Positions 10,917 to 23,864 are shown, counted from the stretch's first letter. The stretch is 27,499 bases of DNA from Exophiala sp. HKRS030 (GCA_023897205.1 JAHWDD010000013.1:449379-476877), one strand, 5' to 3'. Numbers and translations: made by a program. Notes: generated from the sequence alone by a model not told the origin.

Positions 10917-12904
10917 TCACCCTGAGAGTTGCGACACTTTTTGTTCTAAGCGCGCCAGTTAAGCCATAATTGCAGCCATCAGATCAGAGTTCTCTGGCTG
11001 GGCTTCTAGTTGACCTTGCGCCGACTTCAAGCCTTTTGATTTCCTTGATGTCTGCTCTGGAATGAATAACTCTTCCGAGTTGAGGGTTTTTTCGAAAGCA
11101 TGCCTATCGATCTTCCCTCGCCCATGTGAGCCTGACATTAGCTGGCCTTTGGTCTGAGCCGGCTTAATGAGATGCAATGGTCTGGGAAAGAACAGTGCAA
11201 TTTTATTATCCGCGTCCTTCTTTCCGAACATCCTCCTCAATGCGGTGCGGCTCAAAATGTCGGTTTCGCCATTCTTAAATTTGATTAATCCGTACCTAGG
11301 ATACCTCGTGACCGGCTCGAAGATAGTCATGCATTCTATTTTCTTCGTCATAAAGCTAAGGAGCTCTTCGAAGTTAGCCTTATCCTTACAAGAATATTTT
11401 TGATCAGAATGTTAAACGTCTTTTCGCTTAGACTCCGGTAAGTCAAAGTAAGTATCTATCATATGGTGACCGACTTTAGTTCCTAAGAGGAGGATGATGG
11501 GGTTATCAGATCCGCGTTGTTTGACCACAAACTAAACACCGAACATAATCTTAACACCTATCTTTTGATCTGTTCGATAGAAGGGTTAATACCCTAAGAT
11601 TTTCTCACTGTCTATCGTTATGCCTGATTCCTAGTAAGGTTTCCGGGCGACCTTATTAGACTTTGAAAACGGCGCCCCTTTCTCACTTAAGTCTGTGGCC
11701 TTTAGAGATTTATTTAATGGCCCTAATTCAGCACCACCATTCATTCCCTCAGATCGCGCCGCTAAAGACCCCTCACCTTGTGCTTTTCCCTTTCCTTTTC
11801 CACCTTCTTCTATCGCTTCGTACTCCTTAACCCTCTTACGCTAGCTATCTGGAATCTTAAGTCTCTAACTCTGTGAATAATGGTTAACCCTGCAGAGAGA
11901 CTTTAACTGCTTATCGAGTGAGACCAGCTAGTGAAAAGCGGCTGCATCATTAGGATTCTCACGTAGGTAAGACCTCATATGCGACATTTCCAATCTAATG
12001 GCTTTCAAGACATTAGTTCGGATTAAGAAGCTCTCTTTACTTAGGAGCTTATCTACTTCATTCTTTTCTTTAATCTTTTGGTTGAGTTACTCTATTTCCG
12101 CAAGGCTAGACAAATCTGTATACTTCACTAATACCTTATTCATATAGGGTGTGACTTATTTAAAAACCTTAAGTCTAAACTTATCCGGGACCTATTTAGT
12201 GTTATTAAGATCATTCTCGCCATTAGAGACTTTGTCAGCGTCACTACCCCATGCGTTAGACCCAAATTCTTTATTAAAGGTTAGGGCCTAGTTACTTTTG
12301 GCTTCAGACTAGTTAGTTCGACTTGCCACATCATACTCTCCTTTCCGTACTGGATTATTTAGGACGTTATAGGCTACTTACACCTCTAAACACACTGTTA
12401 GTCTAATTTATTAACGGAGACACATGTAGACATATAGTACTAACTTTAAAATGCCGCGGTGGTTTCTTTGTTAGCATTCTTATCCGGGTGAATTAATGTT
12501 GAGAGTCTAAAGTAGGCCCGTTTAATATTGAGATCAGGCGTATCTCGGGGCAGTTTTAGGATCTAATAGTACTTCTTTTCATTGCACTTTAGGACATGGT
12601 TCACCTTATCCCGTTATTCTTTAGTATATATTCTCCCATTGTTAGTAGATTTTGCGCCGGTTTTTGCCCTTAGATCTTCATTAGTGACATTTATCTTAGG
12701 ATCTAGCATTAGTAAATCGCTATCTCAGTCTGGCGTTAGCTTCGTGGTATTTACACCCTTAAGAGAAGAAAGAGAGGGATAGCTAGCAGTGTTAGCCTAT
12801 TTATTATCTATTCTACCATTTTTCTTATATGATTTACTAGGATTATCACTACTAAGTACCTTAGGCTATAGGTTCTTAATAAGTTCACTACCTTTAGAGC
12901 TCAT
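10917..12904 (-). pseudogene. J-domain (DnaJ/Hsp40) protein, RIP-damaged in its 5' two thirds
   Basis: The ATG at 12904-12902 begins MSSKGSELIKN. After a polar N-terminal region of about 110 residues comes YTKE-stop-RDKVNHVLKC, then YY-stop-ILKLPRDTPDL, then IKRAYFRLSTLIHPDKNAN. This is a J domain with the HPD triad intact at codons 139-141 (12490-12482). J domains stimulate Hsp70 ATPase activity. The upstream YT.EQ...V..VL.C pattern is typical of fungal HLJ1-like J proteins. An intron (12444-12386) interrupts helix III, and after splicing the frame continues into VAYNVLNNPVRKGEYD, the normal end of a J domain. The C-terminal part of about 450 residues is charged, with a Lys/Gly-rich linker near 11790-11820 and a likely short coiled coil at the very end (LARLEQKVSQLSG). 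From about 11400 leftward the frame is clean for 130 codons, to a TAA at 10961-10959 that probably was CAA. The next stop is TGA at 10919-10917. No transmembrane segment is seen. The function beyond the J domain is unknown. Confidence 0.85.
12386..12444 (-). other. 59-nt spliceosomal intron in the J-domain pseudogene
   Basis: On the minus strand the intron starts GTTAGT, carries the branch-like sequence GACTAACAG about 15 nt before the end, and ends TTTAG. Removing it restores the J-domain frame from AF-Q-K into V-Q-V-A-Y-N-V. Its size and motifs are typical of filamentous ascomycetes. Confidence 0.8.
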
Positions 12905-14806
12905 TTTTGGGGGTTATTTAGGGTTATTTTAATACTTTTATAACGAAGATTAAATAATATTACTAATAGTTAGGTAGAGTATAAAGTTTAAACGAGATAT
13001 AGCTTTCCCAGAGGATTCTGAAATAAGAGAACTAAAGTAGAGCACTATAGATATATAAGAGGGGAAAAAGAGGATGTAAAGTGAGTATACACTCCTTTTA
13101 AGGATAGTTATAACCTATTTCACAGATAATAATAGTAATAGATATATCTATTTTTACTTCTGCTAAATTTAGGGACTTTAAGATTAAGTATAAGATTACT
13201 ATCTAAACTTTCTCCCATTAAGAGCCGCTAGGAAACACCTCTTCTCTAACCACATTTTACTAAATATTACTAGATATTATAATATAAGACTACTAACATT
13301 TATACCTAAAGGACTTTCTACTAATGTCACCCTTAAATTAATCTCTCTTAAGATTAATATTAACATTAGTGAAAACTCCTCTATCTTCACTATTAACGTC
13401 ACTATCTAGGATAATGAGAATATAGATATATCTTTAACCCTAAGATTCCCTTCTATTAACGGGCCTCTCCTAACGCTATTAAGTACTAGCACTGAGCCTA
13501 AACTAATATCCTTAGTTACATAGACCTTTCAAAGCTTCATATCAATGTTAATCAATTCTACTTAACTATTTATCACTACATTTCTAAGCATAAGTTTGTT
13601 CATTTCATTTATAACACGTTTCACTACGCAAAGCACCTCAGTACACTTTAGGTCTCTTATAACTGTTCTAGCATTAATAACTTATGTAGGTAACGAAACT
13701 ACATTAATAAACACATCGTCTGGGGCTTCTATTCCTCTAATCATAGTTATTCTTCGCACTTTATTTAGTTAGTAACCCCCCTAGGTCATAGGACGCCTAT
13801 AGCTGCCATTAGATAGTTATGTACGTTACGTAAGAAGGAATAAACTATAAGGTCTGCACTAGAGTTTAAATGACCAGCCTTTCTACTTGCTTAATGATAG
13901 TGTCTACTTCCTAGAGGCAGGGCTAAAGTATAATAGCCCATTTAGAATATAAATAGAATTATATCATGATTTAATATCTCTTTCTAATATAGTACTCTAA
14001 TCAATAGTATTAAGACTTAAATGGTGTCATAGTGTATAGTGCAGTACATATCTCCGTAACCATATTATGCTCGTATTTAAATTGTACCTACTTAATATAG
14101 TATCACGCTAGAGAATCATTAGTAAAACCCCCTCTAAACTATCACTACCAGCGCTTAGCTTTTTAACGTTAATATATAGGTATAATATAGCTCCTAATCG
14201 GGCTATTAATACACTCTAGGCATAGGTTATTACATACTAAACGATCGTAGTGCTAAAGGGTGCAGATACAGATTTTACGCTAGAAGAGATAGTGTAACCT
14301 AGGAGAAATGAAGTGCTAGGTAAACATTAAGCTATGAAAACTAAGGCCAAAGATCGTATGAATACTATTTAAATATTTAGGCCTCACAGAGAAGTTTATG
14401 ACTTACATTGACTTAAGGATACTAGAGCTTAGATACTTAGACCTAATGATAGGGGTAGAACCTAATTCGGTACGTTCGTAAGTCCGCTCTTAAGGACGTC
14501 ATAACAATGCGCGTATACTTAGTCTAAACTAGGAGATAGGAAATAGTTCTATGCTTCTATCTAGACTACTATAGCTTTGCGATAATACTATAAGACTTTT
14601 ATACGGGGAGAAACTTTTATTCGTGACAGATATATTAACTATAATTACCCCCTAAAGTACTAATACATTAATAGTAGGAGTTTTATCTCTAACTCTACTA
14701 GTATCTCATATTAGTCATTTCGTACGCAGATCACCCTAGAGTCTCTCATAAGTAACGTGAGAGCAGCGAAAAGCACTTCCTAGCTAAACATTAAAGAGAC
14801 TAAACC
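12905..14806. other. Divergent intergenic region, heavily mutated
   Basis: It lies between the start of the minus-strand J-domain gene and the start of the plus-strand monooxygenase, so both promoters should be here. A plus-strand frame from about 13860 to 14300 can be read as protein-like text, but no family is recognisable and stops are dense. I do not call a gene. Confidence 0.4.
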
Positions 14807-16417
14807 ATGATATCCCCTAAAAAGCTTAATGCCGTCGTTATCGGAGCAAACTAGGCCGGCTTATAGTTACTATATCTCCTAAAAAAAAGTGGTTTTACAG
14901 TCTATCTCCTAGACATATGCGAAGAAGTGAGAGACATATAATATTATATAAACTACCTAGGTTATTAAGTTAACACTAAAGTCCCTTTTTACGAGTTTAG
15001 TCTTCCTAAGCTCTAGAAAGATTGAAAATGGTCTAAGAAGTTTTCTTCATAAGTAGAGATTTAAGATTACCTTCTCTAAGTTTACTAAAAGCTAAATATC
15101 TATAAGGACATTAACTTCGGTACGTAGATCATAGCCACTCACTAAGATAAATAAGCACGGCACTAAAGAATTTTCAGCGGTTAGGGCTTACTAGCTAAAA
15201 CCACTTATTTTATTCTATACACTAGCTACACTACGATCAAGTATATACTAATATTCCTAGGCCTAAAGTCTTTTTCACTGGCGTACCATTCATTAGAGTG
15301 GCCAGAGAATCTCTCTATAATAGGTATAAGGGTGGGCATCGTGAGAATAGGTGCGAGCGAGATCTAAATTATTAAAAACGTGGCTCCTAATATTAAGAAG
15401 CTAGTTATGTTTTAATGAACACCTAATATAGTCACTTCCCTAAGATAGAAAGTACTTAATAATGACCTATATAAATAGATGAAAACTTAATATCCCGCAC
15501 TATTTAACTAGCGCATATTAAGGTTTAGGTTTAATGCTAACAGACTAACTAAGAAAACATTTAATAATAATGCTAAGTAATGAGAAGTATTTTATAAATA
15601 ATTATTTAACTATAAAGAGCTCCATTTTTAGTTAGCTAATTATGATAACTTACTGTTCTCTTAGAAGGCTAACTAAGAGGCCTATAGGTTCTAAGTAAAG
15701 TTAGTTTGAGATTGTGTATATGATCCTAGCGTGACTGTAAAGCTAGCCCTAGTATAAGCTCCCCATGTATTTAAGACAAAATAACTATCATTAAAGACCT
15801 TATACTTTAAGAGATTTAACTAGGACAATATAGTACTTATTAATATTAATAAGCATTCTATAGAGTAAGTACTTCTAAACGGTGTTAGAACCTCATAAGA
15901 CTTTCACGAGCTTAATATGCTTATATTAGTAACAGGTTTTAACACTATTATTAGCAGTATACTTATTATAAATATCCGAGGAGTTAAAGGCTAGCATCTC
16001 CATAAGAAATGGATATTATTTAACAATTCGGCGGGAATTTATACTTCGCTTAGTTTAATAACAGAGGGATTTCCTAACATGTTCTTCCTAATTAGTCCCT
16101 AAGCACTATTTACTTTAGGACTTACCCTATAAATGGCTAAGGTTTAGGGCTAGTAAATTATTAACTATTTAACCTGGCTTAGGCTTAAGAATAAGGTAGT
16201 GATTAAGCCTAATCACTAGGCGAAAGAAGTCTAGAAAGCAGAAAATGATTAAGCTACTAAAAGGACTTTATTTAGTGAGACTAATTCATGATATATGGGC
16301 GCGAATATCTAGGGACAAAAGAAGTAATCTCTATATTACCTTAGAGGGGTATATTAGTACATTAACTTCCTTAAAGAGGCTACTACTTAGGGGTATCCAG
16401 GATTCTATGTTCGCTAG
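14807..16417 (+). pseudogene. Class B flavin monooxygenase (Baeyer-Villiger type), full-length RIP casualty
   Basis: One frame of exactly 537 codons, from an ACCATG start to TAG, spells out this family with about 49 internal stops and no indel. Landmarks include the N-terminal FAD Rossmann motif reading AVVIGAN-stop-AGL (near codons 9-18) and PFYEFS after a damaged PGARVDxE region. FSLAYHSLEWP follows near codons 156-166, corresponding to the FxGxxxHxxxWP fingerprint but one residue short and without its Gly. The NADPH Rossmann motif reads VGIVRIGASE-I (G-to-R, T-to-I and G-to-E changes). FQRTPN has become F-stop-stop-TPN (CAA CGA to TAA TGA). The C-terminal VTGFNT lies near codon 375, followed by GFPNMFFLISP and GYPGF at the end. 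Such enzymes use FAD, NADPH and O2 to insert oxygen into ketones (ester or lactone formation) or to oxidise N or S, often in fungal secondary metabolism. The substrate cannot be inferred. The length matches active family members, so the gene was probably intact when mutation began. Confidence 0.92.
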
Positions 16418-16612
16418 AATATCTATATCTAGGGTAGTAGATAGAGATTTTAATTACTAGATTATATGTACAGTATACATTAATTATGCGATACATAAGG
16501 TATATAAATGAGTTATTAAGCCTTATAATAAGCATTAATAATTATTAGTTACTAGACTATAGAAAAGGCTGCCACTAATGCCTTAATATACTTTATAAGA
16601 AGTTAACTAAAG

Positions 16613-17446
16613 TTAATACTTAATATAATCTAGACTAGAATTCAAAGTTCTAATTTAGCTTATAAGCAAAAATCACGATCCATAGATAGTCTCGCCATTC
16701 ATTAGCATAACATTAGTGAATATATAAATAACTTAGACAATCTTTATCTCCATATAAGATATATAAGTCTCGTTCAATATAGCTAGGGAGGTTCCGGGAT
16801 TACTAGGCATATATATTAGCTAATCCCATACCTAATAGAGTGTGATAAGGGTTCTATTAGGTAACAGATTACCTATTTCGTCGTTTAGCTTAATGGTGGT
16901 TTCACACCATCTATTAAGTATCTCTATGGTTAAGGGTCCTAGACCGAATGTGTTACTTCGGTTAGTCGCGATTTCACTATGTCCAGTAGGGTTAAACTAG
17001 AAATAATGACCGTCATTAAATGGCGTGACTACTAATAGAAAGCCACGTTAGTTACCTTCAGTCTTATTAGCTATTTATTAGCCATGAATAGCGGTAAATT
17101 TATTATTATCCCGGGCTTAGGTAGTGATATACACTGAGACTTAGCCTAATATAGACTTATTCGGAGAAATGTTTAGCTAGGTGATATAGCTATTCTCTAG
17201 GTATCGTAGAAGAATAGCACTACCTTATAGGGCTATTAAGATAGGTTCCCCGCTTTAATTACTCTGCGCCTAAGTTAACTTACACATTAGATCTAAGTCT
17301 TAAAAAGTTAATACTAGTGCTTAGAGAAGAAAATACGTATTATCTCTATTAACAAATCTAGGTATAATTCTTAGCACTAATTATTTCCTATTAGTGTATA
17401 TTCTAATTACTTAACTTTATAGTGCTCTTTTACTATAGCTACGAAT
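16613..17446 (-). pseudogene. Unidentified protein-like frame, heavily mutated
   Basis: A minus-strand frame of 278 codons can be followed from about 17446 to a TAA at 16615-16613, interrupted by TAA/TAG. It reads with motifs that look like a real folded protein: GFLLVVTPFNDGHYF near 17030, FNPTGHSEIAT next to it, then FGLGPLTIEILNRW and YMPSNPGTSLAIL. I do not recognise the family. It converges tail-to-tail with the monooxygenase, whose end is about 200 bases away. The 5' end is not resolved. In AT-rich DNA wrong frames can also look plausible when stops are read as Gln, so confidence is low. Confidence 0.25.
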
Positions 17447-20400
17447 AAAGCTGGGATCACTCACGGGCTAACCATTCTAGTCTACTAAAGATAATTACTC
17501 GATCTAGGTATAGTAATTAACCAGGTTTAAGGTATAAAGTAATAGATATAAACTAGTGAAGAGAGTCATTTTTGCTTTTAGTACCTCTAAAATACTGCAT
17601 AGAATCTTACCCTTAATATTATATATAGTACTCTTATAACTTATGTGCTATAGATTCTAAAAATGGATTTAAGATTACACTAGATATAGAGTAGTTATTA
17701 TTAGGATAGACTATTATTATGTGCGAATTATATCTATGAATCATTTGAACCTCGCTAAAAAGTTTACTATAGGCAGTACAGTATAAGGCTAAGCCACACG
17801 ATTTTTGTTTTACATTCGTAGGGAAAACTTATCGCTAGGCCGCCTTAATAGGTCCTAAGTTTATTTGGCCCTACTAGGACTATCTATAATCTGGATAGCT
17901 CGGCCTTAACCCTAATCTACTAACTATACATCCTGAATAGATAGTGTTTTAACCTAGGCATAGATAAACCGTAGGTGGACCTTATGAAGGCGGGCCGCAT
18001 AGAAGTGGTTCTTAGTGTAGTGATTACTAGTAAACAGGAGCGAAAGGATCACCGTATCCACATGCCCTAATTACGAATAGCGGTTAACAGAACGATAATT
18101 TTATCATTAGCGCTACTAGCTAGCACCTAATTAGAGTGCTTATCACCCTTAAAATAATTACACGTAATAACTAAAATCCATTATAAAGTATCTCCCTAAT
18201 TAAGTTTCTTAAAGGTCTTTCTTAATATCACCCTTTTACTAGGATAAACGATAGTATAGATAGGGTATTTACTAAAGGGTATTCCTTAATGGCTTACTGG
18301 CCTAAAGGCAAACGCATTCGAGTTATACAGTAATTTATAAACACTATTCAGGAGGATAACACATTTTGTGAACCACCAGACTAGCCTTCTAAATAAGATA
18401 ATAATAACGTACTCCTATACGATTTTATTAGTGCTGTAGACATCAGAACAGATCGTTAAGAGAAGAAGATAGTACTATATCACATAAAATAGAAAGACTA
18501 CAGTATAAAGCTTATAACTTAGAAACCTAAGAGCTATCTCCCCAAAGAAAATTTATTAAAGTTATAGTCAAAATATGGTCGGATTAGTATCACTAGAAAG
18601 AAAGGCTAGTAAAGACTTAGGCATTATATATAGTAACTATATTAATGTTAATACTATTTATTAGAAGTCTATAAAACTAGTGTTTAGAAAATAGTATATA
18701 CACACCATATAACACTATTAAAATCGCTAGAGATTATTAAAGCGCCTTATGAGTAAAATTTTAAACGAGATAGTAATAGTGGCAGTCTTCTTCTCTTTAA
18801 GGAACTAAACTTATCAGTAGAATCTAATGGTACTAATGCTAGTGACTTATCTTAATGTAGTTCACTATCCCTACCTTATCACTTACCTATATCTTCATAA
18901 TAAAGCTTTAATTAGCTTAGTAATGCACATCAGAATTTCTTAGAAAGCATCCCTTAGCCCGAGTTTCTTAATATCTCTTAAGGGTTATAGAGTAAAGAGA
19001 TTACGTTCTTAAGCCACACTAATACTCCTAATATTAAGTAAGTCAGCCTAGTATCTATAGTTAATAATGTATTCGTACATTAAGTGCGTATCTCACATAA
19101 CAAGGCGAAAAGAAAAGGATTATTCACTCGCACTAGAAGCGGTTATCTCTCCTGTCACAGAAGAAGGAAAAAATGCGACGAAGGTTATTCGTTATGTGAG
19201 TAGTTACCCTTCTTATTAGGCATAACATAGTATATATATAGTTCTAACTCCGCTAGTAGGTATTAATTACGTTCGTCTCAAATTATCTTATGAAGGATAT
19301 AATTTAGGTCCTTAATAAGTGAAATCCTGGCTAACCCCTATGCTTATTATAGAATAGTATCTTAGCGCTAAGAATATAACTATACTTACACTAGCCTAAT
19401 AATTTAATAGCCATGATTAGGTATTAAGCCATTTTCTCTCTAATAAATATTTAAGTCACTCTAATAAGCATCATAAGAAGCTAAAATATCTTTCATATCT
19501 AGTAGAGCTAAATTAGCTAATATTAGGAAAGGAGAGTAATAGAGAATAGTCTCTAAAATTTATAGACACCTATAGATAGTAAAGCTTCTTATTTATAGAG
19601 ATTACTCTAAGATCTATATAGTCTTCTAATTCTTACCTTATTCTATACTATTCTCGTAGCTTACTAAACTATGCGAGCCTTCCTTAGCTAGTTAAACTCT
19701 CTATACTATATAAGAATAATATTACCTAATAATTATAACTTCGAGACTTACCTAGCCCTCTTTAGCGCCTTACTAAACTTTATAATCTTTTCTTCGCTAG
19801 TTAAACCCTCTACAATAATTATAAGTAATATTTACTAATGATTATAGCTTTTAAAACTCTCTAACTATTTTCGTTATAAGCTTAGAGACTTTAACATTTA
19901 GATTTAAAAGAATGTGACTTATCACTCTCACCTATAGCTATACTTATATAATTAAATTATAATACTAATATTATCTAAAATACCTAGTTCTATAAGTTTA
20001 TAATAAGGAGTTTTTACTTATATTTCGCGTGCGCTAAGGCCTCCTTAATAATTCTATTCTCACGCTGATAACTCTAATTAATTTGAGCGACTTAGCGCCT
20101 TTAATATCATTAGATTCTGTGCTATTAGATACATTCCCTATTAGCTTTATATAGTAGCCCTCTTATTTATGGCTATATCTAATAGGATTTAATCTGAATA
20201 AACATAACCTTTAACACTTTAGATAAGTTTCTCTAAATAAGTCTTATAGTAATATAAGAGTAGAGCCACTTTTAATAAGTCACATTCTATATAAAGCTTA
20301 TAGTACCTCTTAGTTATCATTAGACAATACTTTCTAGCACTATTATCTTCAATCTCTAGTTCGTTAGCAAGGTAAATAATGCTATAGAGAATAATCTCTT

Positions 20401-23400
20401 AAAGCGTAGAGATACCTATATTCAGTATATAGATAACTAAATTAGTAATCTTATCTGCGTTCACCTATATTTAGAGATTAAGTCACTCTAGGTTACTATA
20501 GATAAAAGGTAATCTATAGCTTAGTGTGAAGGGTATAAGTAGGTGCACTTAGTTACGCATATTTCTTAGTCAGTACATCCGTGAAATCCCCGCAGTATCT
20601 AGGGTAAAATACTAAGTTTCTTTAAATTAGTAAAGTCATTTAGAGAAGATAGCCTAGGATCTATATAACTATAGCTTCTAATAAAAGTATACTTAACACT
20701 AATTTCCTTAAGGCTTATCTATAGATATCTTAAGGACAAAAATATTAAGACTAAGAAGAGTGTTTAGTACTCTATATACTCTTCACTCTTAGCGCTATTA
20801 ATAATATCTTTATGATAATTACTAAAATCTAAGTCATTATTATTAACTTCTTATTTTATCTCTATTCACTATTTATAAACTAGTAAAGTACCCTTCAATA
20901 TAAGGTAATATATTTAGACTTTTAAATTCTAATAAAACACCTTTAAAGCCTTTAGGATAGCTATTAAGTAATGAAAATCTCAGGCTAAGATATTAGGGCA
21001 GGATATACTAATTTCTTACACTAGTGAGAACTATAGCGAAATACATTATATTATAGACTTAGAGACCTTCATATAGGATAGTAACCATTTTCAAATCTTA
21101 AGGAGACTAAGAAGCCTTATAGCGTCTTTAAATAGCTCGTTATTAGTAGCTTAGACCGGGATACATATCGAATTAATATTAACTTTCTTTAAATATATAA
21201 AGTATATAAAGCGGTTAAAGAGTCTTATTTAATTATACATTAGTGTTAGGCGCTAAAGTTAAGGTAGTATTAATAAGAGAGTACACCTAAAGTTCTCTAA
21301 GAATTACTTCTCACTATATATATTACCTTTAGTATCTTAATTAGAACTATACCTCTCACTTAAGAGTTCTTCTACACCTTCTTAGTGAATAGCTAATTCT
21401 TACTTTCTCAGTACTATATCCTTAGTTAGGGTTTAAGCGCTTAGACCAGCCAGAAATATAACTATATAAAAATTAGCTACAATCTTAAGATTACGCGCTA
21501 CCCGCCAAAAATCTTCATGATCCTAATAGCTTAACCCTATAAGGGTAAGAGAGAGATCCTAGATAAAGGATACTAATATAAAGTAGTTTTGTATTATTTA
21601 AAGAAAGAGAAATTCTGAGAAATCTAAGCTAGGATATCGCAAGTTAAGATAATTCGCTTCTACTGTAAAGTTATTATAAAGCTAAGATATAAAAAGCTAA
21701 TAAAATAAGTAATAAATTAGTATAACTAAACTAAGATTTAATTCTTCTCATAATAAAGTTTATAAGATATTAGGCGATAAGCTTATAAGAGATAATATAG
21801 CTAGGAATAAATAACGTGCCGGCGAATATAAATTATGGATAATAATGATATAGTAGAACACTAAAAGATTAAAGGATAAAAGAATTATATACGCAGAATA
21901 TAAACACTAGAATAGAATTTATACCTAATAACTAAATTTAATTAAATTACAGAAGTTTTAGCGATTACTACTAATTAGTCTTTCGTTTTATACCGTATAA
22001 ACATTATATAATCACCTATTTCAGCTAATTAGAAACTTAATCTTCACTAGTAAGTGACATAGTATATTATAATCTTATACTATATTCGATTTATAGCATC
22101 TTACATTACATATTCTATAAAGAATATATAGTATATACTCTTATATTTAAGGCTTCTACGTAATAGTGATATAGAGAGCTATAGCGACTAATCCTTCTTC
22201 AGTAATAAACTTATAGACCTTATTAAAAGCTCGTTTAAATCTACTCACATAATTTAAGTAATAAATAAGATAATCGCGTATCTCTAATAATGCTAGTAGT
22301 ACATTATTAGTCTTATACTTAAGGAGTGCGCCTTATGGTGAAGTTTTACTACTTTTTATATATATAAAACCTATCTCTTTTAGTAACTCTAGTAAGTAAC
22401 CTAATTATTCTAATAACTAAATAACTCATGACATTTCGTAGCGAATCGAAACGAGTAAATTATGATTTATCTCTCTTACGTAGATAAGAATATATAGTAG
22501 CGCAATTTTAAGTCACTAAAGCCATTCACTCTCGCGTAGTATAAGCTTTAAATTAGTAAGAACTCAATCTAAGTTATTATAGCTTAGACCACCCACTAAT
22601 AATTAAATATTAATGATATTAAATTCCCTAACATACTTTCTCTTCACTAGAGTGAGAACATTAAAGGTATTAAAAGTGCAGTTATGTGGCTATATATTAT
22701 TAGGTAGAAATAGATCTAATAAGTTATCCAGTCCTATAATCTAATAATTACTTAATTGTGATAACTTAATAGTCTATATACTGTTTTTATATCCAATATT
22801 AGCAATCATAAATAGGTATTTCGGGTCTTATATTCTATTAATTATAATGTGAGAGTTAAGTAAAGATTCGGTTCTTTAACGAATAAGGAGGTACTAAGTA
22901 GTTAACCTAAATAAAGTGTTAAAGTTACGAGATAGAAGATAGCTGTCTAAATGGGTAGGCATATTATATTGTACCCTAATACTTTCTGTTAGATAATATT
23001 AATATCACGAGACAAATTGAAGTCGGCTGAGAACTTAGCTGCAGACCTATATAATTATATAGAAGGAACCACCACCATTAAACGAAATTATCTAGGCTAA
23101 TAACCAAAAATACGTGAATACACGGTATAAAAGAGCTTAAAACCCTTACATCCTTAGCCTAATTATATAAGTATGCTCACCATAAACCATATGCAGTACT
23201 ATAAGTGTTAAGACATAGTGTCTTCACCGAAACTAAACAGTAAAGAATAGGATAGATTACAATACACGGAAGTTAGTTTCGCAATTCACTATATTTTAGA
23301 GTCTTACCTGGGCTATTTTGGGACCTTAATTAATAGATTACTGAAGCAGGTCCCAGAGGCACTATGGGCTCCTATAGTGTGTCAATGTGACAAATACTCT

Positions 23401-23864
23401 CATAAGGAATACTTAGCCCTTCACTAGGTGAATCCCGTTTTAATTTGGAATTAAGTTAGTGGCTAAGACATTCATAAGTAGGTTAGACTGGGTGATAGAT
23501 AGTATACGGTCTAGTGAGAACGATTAGTGAATCTCGTATTATAGCATTACTTTACCCTTTAGTTATAGTACCCCTATATTAACTAACCCTTAACATGGTC
23601 ACACCCATTACTTTCACTAATAAGGCCATAATAAGATCTCAGTTCTTAAAGGGCAGAACTAAGAAAACTACTTAGCTAAATAAAAACACCATTATTCACT
23701 TTAATGACCTAACAGAAGAAGGCAGAAAGATCGCTTTAGAGAAGTTACACCGATATAAAGCTAAGTAATCTATATCTTCTCTATCTTAGGAGTTAAACTT
23801 AACCTAGTCTAAGAAACCTTATTAATCTTAATTATAAAGGTTAGAAGATTAAAGACCTTATATC
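17447..23864. other. 6.4 kb of heavily mutated DNA with no recognisable gene
   Basis: All six frames carry dense stops. I looked for cytochrome P450, polyketide synthase, peptide synthetase, reverse transcriptase and DDE-transposase signatures and found none that survived. Protein-like text can be read on both strands near 18000-19050 and on the minus strand near 20040-20600, without family resemblance. The stretch 23270-23560 is less mutated and may be a promoter region. It contains a 6-bp-arm hairpin (CACTAT/ATAGTG, 23360-23379). Confidence 0.4.
19092..19200. repeat. Inverted repeat, 10-bp arms enclosing a less-mutated 89-bp core
   Basis: CTCACATAAC at 19092-19101 is mirrored by GTTATGTGAG at 19191-19200. 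The 89 bases between are purine-rich and retain several CA/TG and CG sites, unlike the DNA on both sides. A small non-autonomous element or a chance repeat are both possible. No target-site duplication is obvious. Confidence 0.5.

Noticed and set aside
11167..11403. 78-codon plus-strand ORF
   Set aside because: It is antisense to the clean 3' segment of the J-domain gene.
12582..12782. 66-codon plus-strand ORF
   Set aside because: It is antisense to the N-terminal region of the J-domain pseudogene, where stops on one strand do not create stops on the other.
16245..16460. 71-codon plus-strand ORF
   Set aside because: It is an out-of-frame shadow of the C-terminal part of the monooxygenase pseudogene.
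17447..23864. AT-rich DNA as mitochondrial genome sequence
   Set aside because: There are no mitochondrial genes, tRNAs or intron-encoded endonuclease motifs. Strong strand-symmetric CA/TG depletion and nuclear-type genes with spliceosomal introns point to nuclear DNA.
23596..23864. N-terminal extension of the cupin from an ATG at 23596
   Set aside because: The frame is continuous with the cupin, but a clear signal peptide begins at the ATG at 23865, and a secreted protein should start there.
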